DNA from: Ctenosaura bakeri
Taxonomy: Eukaryota > Chordata > Lepidosauria > Squamata > Iguanidae
Assembly (NCBI GenBank): GCA_948474755.1
Contig: CAOLHI010001284.1
Coordinates: 124,001 to 188,000, forward strand
DNA: 64,000 nucleotides
Reading direction: 5' to 3'
The position numbers and the translations under genes were made by a program. The notes below the pieces were generated by a model that saw only the letters and a list, made by a program, of their open reading frames with translations, did not search any database and was not told where the DNA came from. This document shows, in pieces, positions 22,005 through 33,013 of this stretch; position 1 is the stretch's first letter, and each line of letters begins with the position of its first letter.

Positions 22005-22250
22005 AGTTGTTGTGTTGTCGTGGTTGCTGCTGCTATCACGTACTTTTCAAGATTTTTCCAACTTATGGCAATTCTAAGGAGTCCCTATCACAGGCCTTTT
22101 TTTGGCAAGATTTCTTCCAAAGGGATTTGCCATTGCCTTCCTGACAGGCTGAGAGAGTGTGACCTGCCCAAGGCCACCCAGTGAGCTTCCATGGCTGAGC
22201 AGAGATTCAAACTTGGCTTCCTGAAGCCCTAGTTCAACATTCAAACCATT
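22005..22250 (-). repeat. tRNA-derived SINE (ACA type), near full length, reverse
   Basis: Starts GTTGTTGTGTTGTCG (antisense of the ACA tail), then CAACTTATGGCAATTC, GATTTGCCATTGCC, GAGAGAGTGTGACCTGCCC, and the antisense head near 22205-22245. Confidence 0.75.
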
Positions 22251-22284
22251 CTGCCTCTGAGAATATTTTTCCAAAGGAAATTTT

Positions 22285-22387
22285 CCACAGTGATTCTCAG
22301 AGGCAGAGAAAGTGTGACTGAACCAGAGTCACCCAAGGGATTTCTATGGCTGAGCAGCAACTCGAACCCTGGTCTCCTAGAGTCCTG
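22285..22387 (-). repeat. tRNA-derived SINE head, reverse
   Basis: CAGAGAAAGTGTGACTG, GATTTCTATGGCTGAGC and AACTCGAACCCTGGTCTCC match the antisense head, with the B box in antisense. A family P MITE abuts its end at 22388. Confidence 0.65.
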
Positions 22388-22582
22388 GGCCATTTCCACA
22401 CTGCATTCTTATAGTGCGATGATTCCACTTTCAGCATCCTCTGGAATCCTGGGGTTTGCAGTTTCGGGAGGGGCCTCAAAGGCCATCCTCAAAGGCCCCT
22501 CCCTAAACTGCAAACCCCAGGATTCCATAGGATGTTGAAAGTGGAATCATCGCGCTATAAGAGTATAGTGCAGAAATGGGCC
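22388..22582. mobile_element. Palindromic MITE family P
   Basis: 195 bp, GGCCATTTCCACACTGC to ATAGTGCAGAAATGGGCC. The centre has the expanded GGGGCCTCAAAGGCC motif. Confidence 0.9.
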
Positions 22583-22689
22583 TTGTCCAGCATTTAACTC
22601 AACCTTCTCCTTGGGAGTTTCTTAGAATGGGTATTTCTTTTGGAAACCATTTGTGGACATTTTGAGCAATAAGAAGCCAAACGATGCAA

Positions 22690-22900
22690 TAATTTGTGGA
22701 TGTGGTTACTAGTAACCCAAGTAAGTTTGCTTAGGTGGATCCGTAATGGCAGAATAATGTAATTTTGGGGGGTCTTTTCTAATTTTCTGTTTCTCACTAC
22801 AGTTCGGTTTGGGGAGTCAGAGGCCTTATGTGTGTTAGTTAAGTTAATGTTTAGCTAATAAATCAGTGTTCCAGTGAGTTAGTGTTTAGCTTACTGTTTT
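22690..22900. repeat. Unnamed dispersed repeat family Z
   Basis: Shares GTAATGGCAGAATAAT, TTTTCTGTTTCTCACTACAG and TTATGTGTGTTAGTTAAG with sequence near 1430-1580, 44700-44890 and 48150-48350. I cannot name it. Confidence 0.45.
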
Positions 22901-22904
22901 AGTT

Positions 22905-23090
22905 GGTCATTGTGTGCCTTCAAGTCATTTCCAACTTGTGGTGAGCCTAAGGCGAACCTTTCTTGGGGCTGAGAGTATGTGACATGTCCAAGGTCAGCCA
23001 GTGGTTTTCCATGCTGAGCAGGGATCAAACCCTGCTTTCCAGGGGCATCGTCCAGTGCTTAAACTACTACACGACATTGGCGGTACCGTT
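22905..23090 (-). repeat. tRNA-derived SINE (ACA type), reverse
   Basis: GTTGGTCATTGTGTGCCTTC, AACTTGTGGTGAGCCTAAG, GACATGTCCAAGGTCAGCC and the antisense head near 23025-23080. Confidence 0.72.
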
Positions 23091-24270
23091 TCAAATACTG
23101 TGTTTTAATTTTAGTTCACGCTGATGTGAAAAAAAAATGTTGGCTGGTGTTTGTTATTTTGGGTTGAGTCTGATAAATAAATGCGGAGAGATATAAAAAG
23201 AACGGGTATTTCCTTTGGGAACCGTGAGCCCAACCAATTTCTTTTCCACTCCTACCAAACACAGCTGCTGTTCCCCCCACTCCCAAAGACCCAGCTGCAT
23301 CTCCTTCTGCACGACACATGTGCACCGAGCCATGCGCCTGGTGCCTCCATGCTCCCCCAGACTCAAGGCTCCATGGAAAACGTGCTGGGGTCTACGGGGA
23401 GGCGGACGGGCAGAACCCCGGAGAGATCTGTGCGCCTTCTGCGACTTTGTGGCCAGATTTTTTCCACGCCGGATCCTCTTCAGGATGCCTCACAAAGCAT
23501 TACCGCAGTGGAGGGTGCGTGTGGCGGGGAGGTGGGGGGACAGGAAGCTGGAACCAGCCCAGGGAGATTGACGGCATCAGAAACAGCAGGAGTGTGGGGG
23601 GAGGTAGGCTTAATCCAAGCCGTATTCAGCTTTTAGGGCAAATGGAGCCTTCAGAATTAATTGCTAGCCTGAAGGCCTCATCAGCCGTTGCATCTTCTTC
23701 TTCTTTTGCCTCCAATCCTTTCCGCTGCTGCTCCTCCGCCACACACCCCCTCCACATCTCTTTCCTCATTACCCATCGTGCATAAAGAAAAAAACCCCTG
23801 ACAGCCCTCTGTCGAGGGCGCACGGCAATGCTGGGCCGGAGCCTGTTCCATTTGTCTCTGTTCCTGGTGCTGGAGAGAGTTCAGGGGGATGAGGTTGGGG
23901 GGGTCAGCTGGGAACCGATGCTGCTGGGGGTTGCGGGGGGGAGAAGGAGAGGGAGGGAGGGAGGCTTAGATATTTATAGGGAACTGGATTGCAGGCAGGG
24001 AGAGCCTGGCCGGCTGTCACACGATGGGGCAGAGTGGTAAACAAGCCAGGCAGAGACAGACGGGCTGGATTAACCCTTTGGGGGCATTTCCTGAGTCCGG
24101 CCCCCTCCCCTCCCCTTCCCATATGCGCCCCAGCAGGAACGCAAATAGTAATTTCCATGTCAGGAGAGTGAGGAATCTGTCACTGGTTTCGTTCGAAAGG
24201 AGCTGTCCAAGCTTTTAAACCTATTCTGGAGACAGAAGCTGTCCAAGCTTTTGAACCCATTTCGGAGACA
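23091..24270. other. Intergenic, GC-moderate, no gene confirmed
   Basis: Overlapping frames of up to about 155 codons (23181-23785) have no recognisable domain and no consistent splice context. A 34-bp tandem duplication occurs at about 24200-24265 (GAGCTGTCCAAGCTTTTAAA then AAGCTGTCCAAGCTTTTGAA). Confidence 0.4.
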
Positions 24271-24496
24271 GAATGCTAGAAACCTGGAAGAGACTCCAAG
24301 GGCCATCCAGTCCAACCCCATTCGGAGATGAAGAAATACACCATCAAAGCACTCCCCGACAGAGGGCCATTTGGCCTCTGTTTAAAGACCTCCAAAGAAG
24401 AGACTCCACCACACTCCCAGGCAGCGCATTTTACTGTCGAGTGGCTCTTGCCATCAGGAAGTTCTTCCTAATGTTCAGGTGGAATGTCTTCTGCTA
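24271..24496 (-). pseudogene. CR1 LINE 3' fragment, reverse, diverged
   Basis: AATGCTAGAAACCTGGAAG, CCATCCAGTCCAACCCC and AGGAAGTTCTTCCTAATG mark an older antisense CR1 tail. Confidence 0.82.
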
Positions 24497-24498
24497 TA

Positions 24499-24572
24499 CA
24501 GTTGGCCCTCCATATTTCTGGGTTTCGCTTCCATGGCTTTGATTGTTTGCAAGGATCTCTAACCCCGCCCCA
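24499..24572. mobile_element. Tigger-like element, left end only
   Basis: CAGTTGGCCCTCCATATTTC after TATA, truncated by the next CR1 copy. Confidence 0.6.
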
Positions 24573-25196
24573 TCTTAGAATCATAGAACCATAGAAGTGT
24601 AGAGTTGGAAGAGACCCCAGGTGCCATCCAGTCCAACCCCCTGCCATGCAGGAACACCCTCAAAGCACTCCTGACAGATGGCCATCCAGCCTCTGCTTTA
24701 AAAACCTCCAAAGGAGACTCCACTACACTCCGAGGCAGCATCTTCCACTGCCGGACAGCTCTGACCGTCAGGAAGTTCTTCCTGAGGTTCTGGTGGAATC
24801 TCCTTTCTTGCAGCTTGAATCCATTGCTCCTTGTCCTGGTCTCTGGAGCAGCAGAAAACAAGCCCTCTCCTTCCTCTACATGGCATCCCTTCACATATTT
24901 AAACATGGCTCTCATGTCCCCTCTTAACCGTCTCTTCTGCAGACTAAACATACCCAGCTCTCTAAGTCTATCCTCATAGGGCTTCATGGCTTCCAGGCCC
25001 CTCACCATTTTGGTTGCCCTCCTCTGGACTTGCTCCAGCTTGACCATGTCCTTCTTGAATTGGGGTGCCCAGAACTGGACACAGTATTCCAGACAAGGTC
25101 TAACCAAAGCAGAGTAGAGTGGTACCAGTATCTCCCTTGATCTAGACGCCATACTCCTATTGATGCAACCAAGAATTGCACTGGCTTTCTTCGCTC
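24573..25196 (-). pseudogene. CR1 LINE 3' half, reverse
   Basis: An intact-looking minus-strand frame of about 197 codons covers [57 protein letters not shown] and [16 protein letters not shown], one of the least damaged CR1 C-termini here. Starts with the antisense ATAGAACCATAG tail. Confidence 0.93.
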
Positions 25197-25289
25197 AGAT
25201 GCTTCATTTCTGAAGGAAACTTCCCTCTTGATAGCTCCAATCAGTCCATAAAGCCCTTTAAGAACCCGCCTCTGGTTCTCCTCCTCGTC

Positions 25290-25745
25290 TTCCACAGCCA
25301 CTGCCTGGCCAGCTGAGGACAGCCCACAGCTTAATTTCCCAGCACCACAAACCCTCTCCTAAGGCCACCCAGCAGCCAAGGAAGGAGATGGGCAAGAGAG
25401 AGGAAATATATGGCCACCAAACTGACTCACCCCATTTCCATTTCCTTTGCCTGACCTGCTTTGGACTCTGGGTGCCCCTTCTCCTTACCATGCAAACTGC
25501 AAACTAAGGTCATTACAGCCCCCATCCCACAGATACACACACACATTTTGATATTTGCAATTTTCCCACTTTTGTGGGGTGCTTAGAAATTGGGGTTCAA
25601 GCTGTCCTTAGCTGGCCAGACAGCAGCTGGTGGAGGAGGAGGACCACAGAAGGGTTTTTAGAGGGCTGTTCAGAGCCTCTAAGAGGGAGGGCTCCACCAA
25701 GAATGAAGGGCTTGGGGGGAGGGGTTGACACATGGAAAATCAAAC
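25290..25745. mobile_element. Rearranged Tigger-like copy (inverted halves)
   Basis: 25290-25580 is antisense to copy 3 (CACACACACATTTTGATATT, GACCTGCTTTGGACTCTGG), whereas 25583-25745 is sense (AGCTGTCCTTAGCTGGCC). The halves meet near 25580. Neither tip is clean. Confidence 0.6.
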
Positions 25746-25856
25746 ACGTGGCAAATTCTTTTGGCATTTTGTGGTGACTGAGGCTGAAGCAAAGGGGATG
25801 GTATCAATTTTTGCAAAGTTTGGCTTGGATGATGTGAGCCTTTTGCTGGAATCTAA

Positions 25857-26003
25857 GGCCATTTCTGCATGACACTCTTATAGCGCGATGATTCCACTTT
25901 CAACATCCTCTGGAATCATGGGGTTTGCAGTTTCGGGAGGGGCCGGCCAAAGGAGGTTGAAAGTGGAATCATCGCGCTATAATAGGCTAGTGCGGAAATG
26001 GCC
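25857..26003. mobile_element. Palindromic MITE family P, shortened right arm, TAA duplication
   Basis: GGCCATTTCTGCATGAC to TAGTGCGGAAATGGCC, 147 bp, TAA on both sides (25854-25856, 26004-26006). The inner right arm is missing between the GGGGCCGGCC centre and AGGAGGTTGAAAG. Confidence 0.93.
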
Positions 26004-26076
26004 TAAGTAGGGCTTGATGCTGCTTAGTGCCTTAAGTATCTGAGGTAGACACACGGTGTAATTTCTTACCCTGTCC

Positions 26077-26106
26077 TGTGTTTGTGTGTGTGTGTGTGTG
26101 TGTATG
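26077..26106. repeat. (GT)n microsatellite
   Basis: About 13 GT dinucleotides. Confidence 0.97.
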
Positions 26107-26499
26107 TTTTAAAGTTGATGCACTCAGAGTCGCATGGCGATCTCGTGATAACGCAGCCTTGCCCTCTTGACAGGGCAGTTCCCCTCCTGGAATGTCCACG
26201 CAACATTTGGGTGGTCACACTGTTATTCCAGGGATGGTTGCCCGGCCAGGTTCCTGGGTCACAAAATCCCCAAGCTCCTCTGGCAAAATCTCCAAGCCAC
26301 TGTGAATATATACGGAGTCACGGAGTAAAACAAAACAAAAACCCAAAGCAGTGCAAGTGAGTTCTGAGCTGGAACCGGTTGCAATTCCAGGAGTCCTCAA
26401 GGATTCATTTGGCGCCCATGTCTGATGCACATCTCTGCTAGGAGATCAGCTTTATTGGTTGTAAAGCAAAGCAACAGGTGTTCTAGCAGAAGAAATGTT
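26107..26499. other. Intergenic, nothing recognised
   Basis: No gene or repeat boundary found. Confidence 0.45.
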
Positions 26500-26526
26500 T
26501 CATTCATTCATTCATTCATTCATTCA
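26500..26526. repeat. (ATTC)n microsatellite
   Basis: Six to seven ATTC units, next to a LINE-tail-like phrase (ACCTTATTTATATCTTGCC). Confidence 0.95.
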
Positions 26527-26796
26527 ATCACCTTATTTATATCTTGCCTTTTCCCCCCAAAGTGGGACACAAGTGGGAAAGTGTCACAGTCCTTTAGCCA
26601 AAAATTTTCAGCTTCCCTTCCCCGCAGGTGATTCAATGGAGACCCAGAACAACACATTCTGTCCAGACCGGCTGGTATGCTAGATCCCCATGGCTGGCTA
26701 CTGTTACCTTGTTTACTGGGGGTCCCGGGAGGGACACCTGGATGCACTCACAATTAACTAAGTTTGGGGAAATTAGCTGAGAGCACAAGCTGGCAA

Positions 26797-27517
26797 TGTG
26801 AGAGGCAGGGCAACGCAGCGGAATCTTTTACCCAAAGTCTACGGGGTCAGGCCAAGCCAAGGAGCACACCAAGTTATAAGAATAATTGAGATTTTATTAA
26901 ATACAGACACACAGTGTATGCAACACACAATCACACAAGTAACTGAAGAAAATAAAGGTTGGAGTGGTGTAGAGGGATTTTTCAGAGGGATAGTTGATTT
27001 GGGTGATACGAAACCTGTCCTGAAGCCTGGAAGAATAGAGAGCGATGCTGGGGTTCGATGTGGCTCAGCATGTGGAGCTGAGGGGAAGCTCACCAAGCAA
27101 AGCCGCAGCAAGACAGACTGGAACTCAGGAGCGATCCGAGGATGGTCTCGGAATCAGAGGTTTTTATAGGGACAAATGTGACTGCAGGCTATGCCGTACT
27201 TGGGGGAAACAATGTGTTTTAGGAGCGGGACAAAGCTTTGGAAAGGTCAGAACTTAGCATGATTGAGTTAAGTCCGAATTGACAAAGAGGTAGCCAGTAT
27301 GCAAATGCTCAGTGCTTGGCAGTTGAGTATTCAGCTTGCCAGGTTGCCTGCTCGGGGCAGGGAGTCCTTTGTAAACAGTGTACATACATAATGAGGGTGT
27401 TTGCAGAGAGGTCTCCTAAAGCGGTGATCTGGCTATTTCTGGCCTGCCTGTATTGTTTGAGAATATTGCAGCAGTTAAATGCCGAGCCTAGTTTCGTGCC
27501 TGTCCGGGGGCCTCACA
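26797..27517 (-). mobile_element. Probable solo LTR of an endogenous retrovirus/LTR element, reverse
   Basis: Read on the minus strand it starts TGTGAGGCCCC and ends CCTCTCACA, so TG..CA with short inverted ends. It has a TATAAAAA box (27161-27168) and an AATAAA signal (26893-26898) about 265 bp further on and about 96 bp before the end, in the order U3-R-U5. Length 721 bp fits an LTR. I could not confirm the target duplication, and no internal coding region is present. Confidence 0.6.
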
Positions 27518-27624
27518 AACACGTGGAGAGGGGTGGTGGAAGAGAGCCAAATTATTGATACCAAAATGATATCTTTATGCTATCTCCAAGGAGGCCTAAC
27601 CTGCAGTAACACTACCACATACCC

Positions 27625-28190
27625 TGCAACTGACCCAATTCGGCAGTTCTGATTAATCCTCTGTCACCTCAGTTTTCAGCTCCTTTTAAAATGTCCTAGT
27701 TTCCCATCCTCCTGCTACTTTCCTACTTTGTCCTCAGCCTTGTTCAACTGTTACAAACTAAGGCCATTTCCGCACTACACTGTTACAGTGCTAATATACC
27801 ACTTTCAACACTCTGTGGGATTCTGGGGTTTGTAGTTTCTGGAGGCCAAAGAGCTCTCTGGCTGAGAATCCTAAATGTCCCTCCCTAAACTGCAAACCCC
27901 AGGATTCCGTAGGAGGTTGAAAGTGGAATAATAGCACTATAACAGTGTAGGGCGGAAATGGCCGAAGTTCTAAGTTCAAAAAGAGATTGTCCTCCGTTAA
28001 CTCAGCAGAGAGGAGATGAGAGGCTGGAATATTGCCCATCCCAGTAGACTTAGACAAGGCAAACTACTGCAACCTCTTCTAGCTCCTCCGTTCTTCCTCA
28101 AGAGTAACTTTTGCAATCTTGTCCACACTCTAATGTTGCCTGGCCACACGTGTTCTCGTTTTTGCCTGTGAGATGTTGGAGTGTATACTT
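27625..28190 (+). repeat. Family X repeat interrupted by a MITE
   Basis: GTTCTGATTAATCCTCTGTC and AAAATGTCCTAGTTTCCC on the left; GTCCACACTCTAATGTTGCC and CCTGGCCACACGTGTTC on the right. The family P MITE at 27762-27963 splits it. Around 28170 this copy preserves an empty site for the MITE at 49152. Confidence 0.6.
27762..27963. mobile_element. Palindromic MITE family P, long subfamily
   Basis: GGCCATTTCCGCACTACAC to TAGGGCGGAAATGGCC, 202 bp. Flanks TAA and GAA, in a family X repeat. Confidence 0.92.
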
Positions 28191-28281
28191 TCCTGTATAT
28201 GTAAACTAGCAGCTAAGCCGAGTCATAGGTTCTGCAGACTGTAAGGGATTGCTATGTGTCTGTTGTTGTGTGTTCCTTCAT

Positions 28282-28843
28282 ATAGAATCATAGAAACATA
28301 GAGTTGGAAGAGACGACAGTGGTCATCAAGTCCAACCCCCTGCCGTGCAGGAGCAAACACTCAAAGCACCCCCAGCAAATGCCCATCCAGCCTCTGCTTA
28401 AAAACTTCCAAAGGAGACTCCACCACACTTCAAGGCAGCAGCAGATTCCACTGCCGGATGGCTCTGACCGTCAGGAAGTTCTTCCTGAGGTCCAGGTGGA
28501 ATCTCCTTTCCTGCAGCTTGAATCCATTGCTCCGTATCCTAGTCTCTGGAGCAGCAGGAAACAAGCTTGTTCCATCTTCAAAATGACATCCCTTTAAATA
28601 TTTAAACATGGTTATCATGTCACCTCTTAATCTTCTCTTTGGCAGACTAAACATATCCAGCTCCCTAAGCCACTTTTCATAGGATTTCATGGCTTCCAGA
28701 CCCTTCACCATTTTGGTCGCCCTCCTCTGGACACGCTCCAGCTTGTCGATATCCTTCTTGAATCGTGATGCCCAGAACTGGACACAGGATTCCAGGGGAG
28801 GTCTAACCAAAGCAGAATACAGTGGTATTATTACTTCCCTTCG
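28282..28843 (-). pseudogene. CR1 LINE 3' half, reverse
   Basis: Minus-strand frame of about 141 codons with [35 protein letters not shown] and LDMFSLPKRRLRGD, then [16 protein letters not shown]. Antisense ATAGAATCATAG tail at the left. Confidence 0.92.
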
Positions 28844-29005
28844 AGTTGTTTCCAAGTTATGGTGACCCTAAGGCAAACTTATCACAGGGTTTCCTGGGGA
28901 CTGAAAGTGTGCAATGCACTCAGTGGGTTTCCATGGCCAAGCAGAGAATCGAACCCAGGTCTTAAAGGGTTGCTCAATGCTCAGACCACTATTCCACACT
29001 GGCTA
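28844..29005 (-). repeat. tRNA-derived SINE (ACA type), reverse, abutting CR1
   Basis: GAGTTGTTTCCAAGTTATGG, CCCTAAGGCAAACTTATC and GAATCGAACCCAGG follow the CR1 directly, with no gap. Confidence 0.72.
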
Positions 29006-29770
29006 CGTCATGTGACAATGCTCAGCATATATAAATCCAAACCCTGTAGGAAGAAGTATAGGACCCCTGGCAGAATGTCCCGGCTTGGGTGCTCTTTTGG
29101 GCTCCTCTCACTTCCACAGTCAGAAATGCCGCCACCCCAACTTTTTAAAAAGTTCTTCCCAATTTGACCTTGGAGTTGAAAAGGTTATCGTTTGCTCTGG
29201 GTGCCTCCCTTACTGATTCCGAACTCTACTATAGACATCATCACAAGCAGCAAAAGAATTTGTTGAAAATCAATTAGTCGTCCAGATTCATTGAACGTTC
29301 ATCGCTAATGAATTTAAAATTTTATGCCTTTTATGGACATTTCCAGAAATTTTAGGTCATATTGTAAAGTTTAACGGTTTAAACAATTTAATGAACCAAT
29401 CAATGGATCATCGAGCAAATTGCATTTCTTTAAAGTGCCTCGAATTAGATTGTATTACCAGCACTGGAGATACAGTTTCCGAAGTATAGACATGCAATCT
29501 TTCTTTGACTGTGGCGTGTGAGTATATGTTTTCATGAAATATTTACCCAAGGAAAGTGTGGGGTGGGGATGGAGGGGCGGAATTCTCCATTGATTTGGGA
29601 GGTAGGGCAGCAATTGTCAGAGAATTTCTGGGAAAATCCTTGCCCCAGAAATTTCACCTCATCTAACACTAAAGCAAAAGTTACTGTTCTTGTAGTTCAT
29701 GGTGGAGGTAGAGGAAGGAAGCAACATGCAGTAAGAGTGGAAAAATGGGAGAGGCAGAAGTAAAACCTAT
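29006..29770. other. Intergenic, nothing recognised
   Basis: No coding exon or repeat boundary found; 29230-29480 is AT-rich. Confidence 0.45.
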
Positions 29771-29811
29771 TACAGTGGCCCCTCCACATTTGCAAGAGTT
29801 CAGGGCGCATT
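29771..29811. mobile_element. Tigger-like element, left tip only
   Basis: CAGTGGCCCCTCCACATTTG after TA, truncated by CR1. Confidence 0.6.
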
Positions 29812-30412
29812 CCCTGACAGGTGACCGCCCAATCTCTGTTTAAAAATTTCCAAAGAAGGAGACTCCACCATGCAAGTGGTCACTCTTCCCTTACCATCAG
29901 GAAAGTCTTCCTAATGTTTAGATGGAATCTCTTTTCCTGTACTGTGGTTTAAACATTGCGCCATGTCCTGGTCACTGGAGCAGCAGAACACAAGCTTGCT
30001 CCATCTTCCATATGACCTCCCTTCAAATATTTAAACATGGCTATCATGGCATCTCTCAACCTTCTTTGCTCCAGGGTAAACACACCCAGCTCCATAAGCT
30101 ACTAGAGCATGGTTTCCAGGCTTTTTACCATTTTGGTCACCCTTGTCTGGCCACTTTCCAGTTTGTCTATATCCTTCCTGAACTGTGGTACCTAGAACAG
30201 GAAACAGAATTCCAAGCAGGGTCTGACCAAGGCAGAATAAACTGGTCCCATCACTTCCCTTGACCTAAACATTATACTCCTGTTGACACAGCCCAGAATC
30301 GCATTGGCTTTTTTAGCTGCTGTATCACACTGCTGCCTCATGTTCAGTTTGTAGTCTACTTAGCGACTCCTAGATCCTTTCCACAAGTACTGTGGTCAAA
30401 GTATATGTCCCC
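29812..30412 (-). pseudogene. CR1 LINE fragment, reverse, older
   Basis: Antisense of the CR1 C-terminal region (CCAATCTCTGTTTAAAAAT, AGGAAAGTCTTCCTAATG, GAGCAGCAGAACACAAG) running into AATCGCATTGGCTTTTTTAG. More diverged than the 28-kb copy. Confidence 0.85.
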
Positions 30413-30630
30413 CAAACGGGGGCATTTGAAAAGCAGGTAAATAAGTGGGATGAAGAAAGATTAATCGGTACTGTCCTAGCCAAACTGGGATAGATGGAGT
30501 CTATGTAAATCAACTGTTCTGTGAGGAGTCAACACCTACATAAATGCCAGTGCTCCAATGAACCTACTCTAGTTAGCACTAATAATAGGATTTGGGCCAG
30601 TATAAAATCTTGGATAGTTTTAGAAAACTT

Positions 30631-31379
30631 CAGTGATGTAGACTCAAGTCGACTGACTTGGACTCAAATTGGACTCAAGTTGCTTCAGTGACTTGCCTCA
30701 GACTTGACTCAGCAATAAACGATGCACTGACTCGACTCAAGACTTGTATATTTTTAGTGACTGACTTGCCGCCCTTGGTTCAGTAGCGTAACACATTCAT
30801 TGAGAAACCTTACAACTCTGAACAACGCCTCCATCCTTTTTTGCCTCCTGGTCACATGGCAACCTCTCGCAAGCCCAAAGTGTGGGTGCATTTCTCAAAG
30901 GGGAACAGCAAATGTGTCGGGCAACAGGTTTGAGGTGGAAGGATCCTTCCTTCTAAAGCCTTTGAAGCTTCGGACATGGGGAGTAAGAAATGTGCTATTC
31001 CCCACTTCTGAAAAACCCTCCAGCTTCCAAAATGGGAAGGAAGAAGGATCCTATGCCCCATGTCCGAAGCTGCAGCCTCTTTTATGCCCGTTGGCCCAAA
31101 AGCATCCAGCTTCTGGAAGCTGGCGTAGGAAGGATCCTATTCCCCACTTCTGAAGCTAAAGATGCCAAAATTGCAAATGTGGAGGGCCGACTCTGCTAAA
31201 ATTGTTAAAACTGACTTTATTCGGCTCTGTCCAGAAATTCTGGAATACAGGTTGGGGTATAAAGTTGGCTCCCAGACTTGAGACTTGACTTGAAAGTATC
31301 TTGCAAGGACTTGAGACCTGAAGGTAGAGACCTGAGACCTGACTTGAGACCTGGAGTAAAAGACTTAAATACATCACTG
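30631..31379 (+). mobile_element. hAT-type element family A, perfect 8-bp TSD
   Basis: 749 bp with tips CAGTGATGTA and TACATCACTG. Identical GAAAACTT lies at 30623-30630 and 31380-31387. The ends are rich in ACTCAAGT/ACTTGAG direct repeats. No transposase; a non-autonomous hAT. Orientation is set arbitrarily against the 40.6-kb copy. Confidence 0.9.
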
Positions 31380-31505
31380 GAAAACTTACCCCCTTTTAAA
31401 AATATAATAAATAAAGAGGAAACCGGGACATTGTAAAGGCAGCTGAGATAGTGGGAAGACAAGACTGTGCCTAGTGAACTGGGACAACTGGAGATTATGC
31501 TAGAA

Positions 31506-32549
31506 GCATTGATTCATGATGCCATTAACATAATATCATTAATACTGCGTTCCTTTGGAAAAGAAAAACAGGACCAGTAATATCCTTCCTTGCAGAGCTT
31601 CACTCCCAGTTTGGACTAAGGGGGCTGTCAGATTGGAAAAGTGTGCAAAATCTGAGCACTAGGGCATTACGGCGGTCTTATTATTATTTTTTATTGCATT
31701 TCCAGTTTCTCCTGTGCACCCTGTTCGGAGATCTTGGCTGGCTGTACTTGCTTTGGAGAGACCCCGCTTTGCTCTCTTGCCTATTTTGCAAGAAAGGAGG
31801 GAAAAAAGAAACTGGGAGGGGGAAAGGAAATTCTACAAGGCCACAAACTCACAGACGTGCCAGATGATTTTTGAAAGCTGTGGGCAGAAGGCTGCCTGCA
31901 CAGCAGAGAGTATGCTGGGAGGAAGTGGAAGCGGGGGGAAAAGAAGGGGGAAAAAACCCCAGCATTAGACTAGTGCAGTTAATCTAGGTTGCAATGCACT
32001 TTCATAAGCCTGCAGTCTGGTGGAAATTCTGGATGCTCTCGGATTGCAGAGCTAAACCAGGAATTTGGTTGCACGTTAGTCCTTCTCCTTTCCATCCATC
32101 CAGTAACTTCTCCTTTTCAGTCTCTCAGCTGCATGCATTTGCAGAGGGAAATCTGGCCTTCCAGTAATTTCAAAAGGACTTTTGTAAGGTTTTCTCCCTC
32201 TTTTGTTTTGCCTTCTTCTTCCTCAGCCAGATCCAGGATCCGGTCCGGGTTTTCTGGCTCCTTTCGCCTCTGAAAACATTGCCTTCCTGCCAGCGTCCTC
32301 TACCTGTCTGTCTGCAGCCTCCTTCAGCAAAACCCGGTTCACCTGGGAGGGTGGGAGAGAAATCCCAGGCTGGATGCCAGGCTTGATCTGGAATGGATTT
32401 GAATGCCTAGGACTAGTGCCGGAACGCAAAGGAGCGGTTGGGTGGGGGGAACAACAACATTAATTTATACTCCAGACTTGTTTATCCATATTGGAGGGAG
32501 GAAAAGAGCTGATATGCACTGATTTTAAAAGCCAGCCTGTGATGATTCT
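31506..32549. other. Intergenic, nothing recognised
   Basis: No coding exon found. Family X fragments flank this region on the left (31380-31505). Confidence 0.4.
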
Positions 32550-32559
32550 AAAAGACAGC

Positions 32560-32745
32560 ATTGTGGTTTTCGTGTTGAACTAGGATGGTCAAGAGAGCAA
32601 GGTTCAAACCCTCACTCAAGCATGGAAACTCAATGGGGGTGCTTGGGCAAGTCACACTCTCTCAGCCTCAGAGGAAGGCAACGGCAAATCTCCATTATGT
32701 TCTTAACAGCCCTCAAGTTCATGTTGACTGAGAGAGATTTCGAAA
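32560..32745 (+). repeat. tRNA-derived SINE (ACA type)
   Basis: GCAAGGTTCAAACCCTC (B box), CATGGAAACTCAATGGG, GGGCAAGTCACACTCTCTC and GAAGGCAACGGCAAATC in forward order. The A-box part is weak. Confidence 0.7.
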
Positions 32746-32852
32746 GATGCTTCCGCACGAGACTGTAATGGCGCTACGATTCCACTTGCAACGTCCTATG
32801 GAATCCTGGGGTTTGCAGTTTTGGGGGGGCCGACCCTAGTGCAGAAGTGGCC
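32746..32852. mobile_element. Family P MITE lacking most of the right arm
   Basis: Left arm and centre present (CTTCCGCACGAGACTG to GGGGTTTGCAGTTTTGGGG), then directly CCCTAGTGCAGAAGTGGCC. About 80 bp of the right arm are deleted. Confidence 0.85.
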
Positions 32853-33013
32853 TAAGTCACCCTTATTATCAGCAGCCCTGCACAGGTCTTCAGACACAGG
32901 GCTGTGGCTTCCTTAATTGAGCTTATCCACTTGGAATGGGGTCTTCTCCTTTGTACTGGTTTCTACCTTGCCAAGCATTATTGACACATTCTGCTCCTTA
33001 CCTGCATCCCATG

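Noticed and set aside
23181..23785. Three overlapping frames of 118-155 codons
   Set aside because: Overlap in all three phases and no recognisable domain; composition explains them.
24559..25152. 197-codon frame as a host gene
   Set aside because: It is the C-terminal part of CR1 ORF2 ([18 protein letters not shown]), repeated many times in the window.
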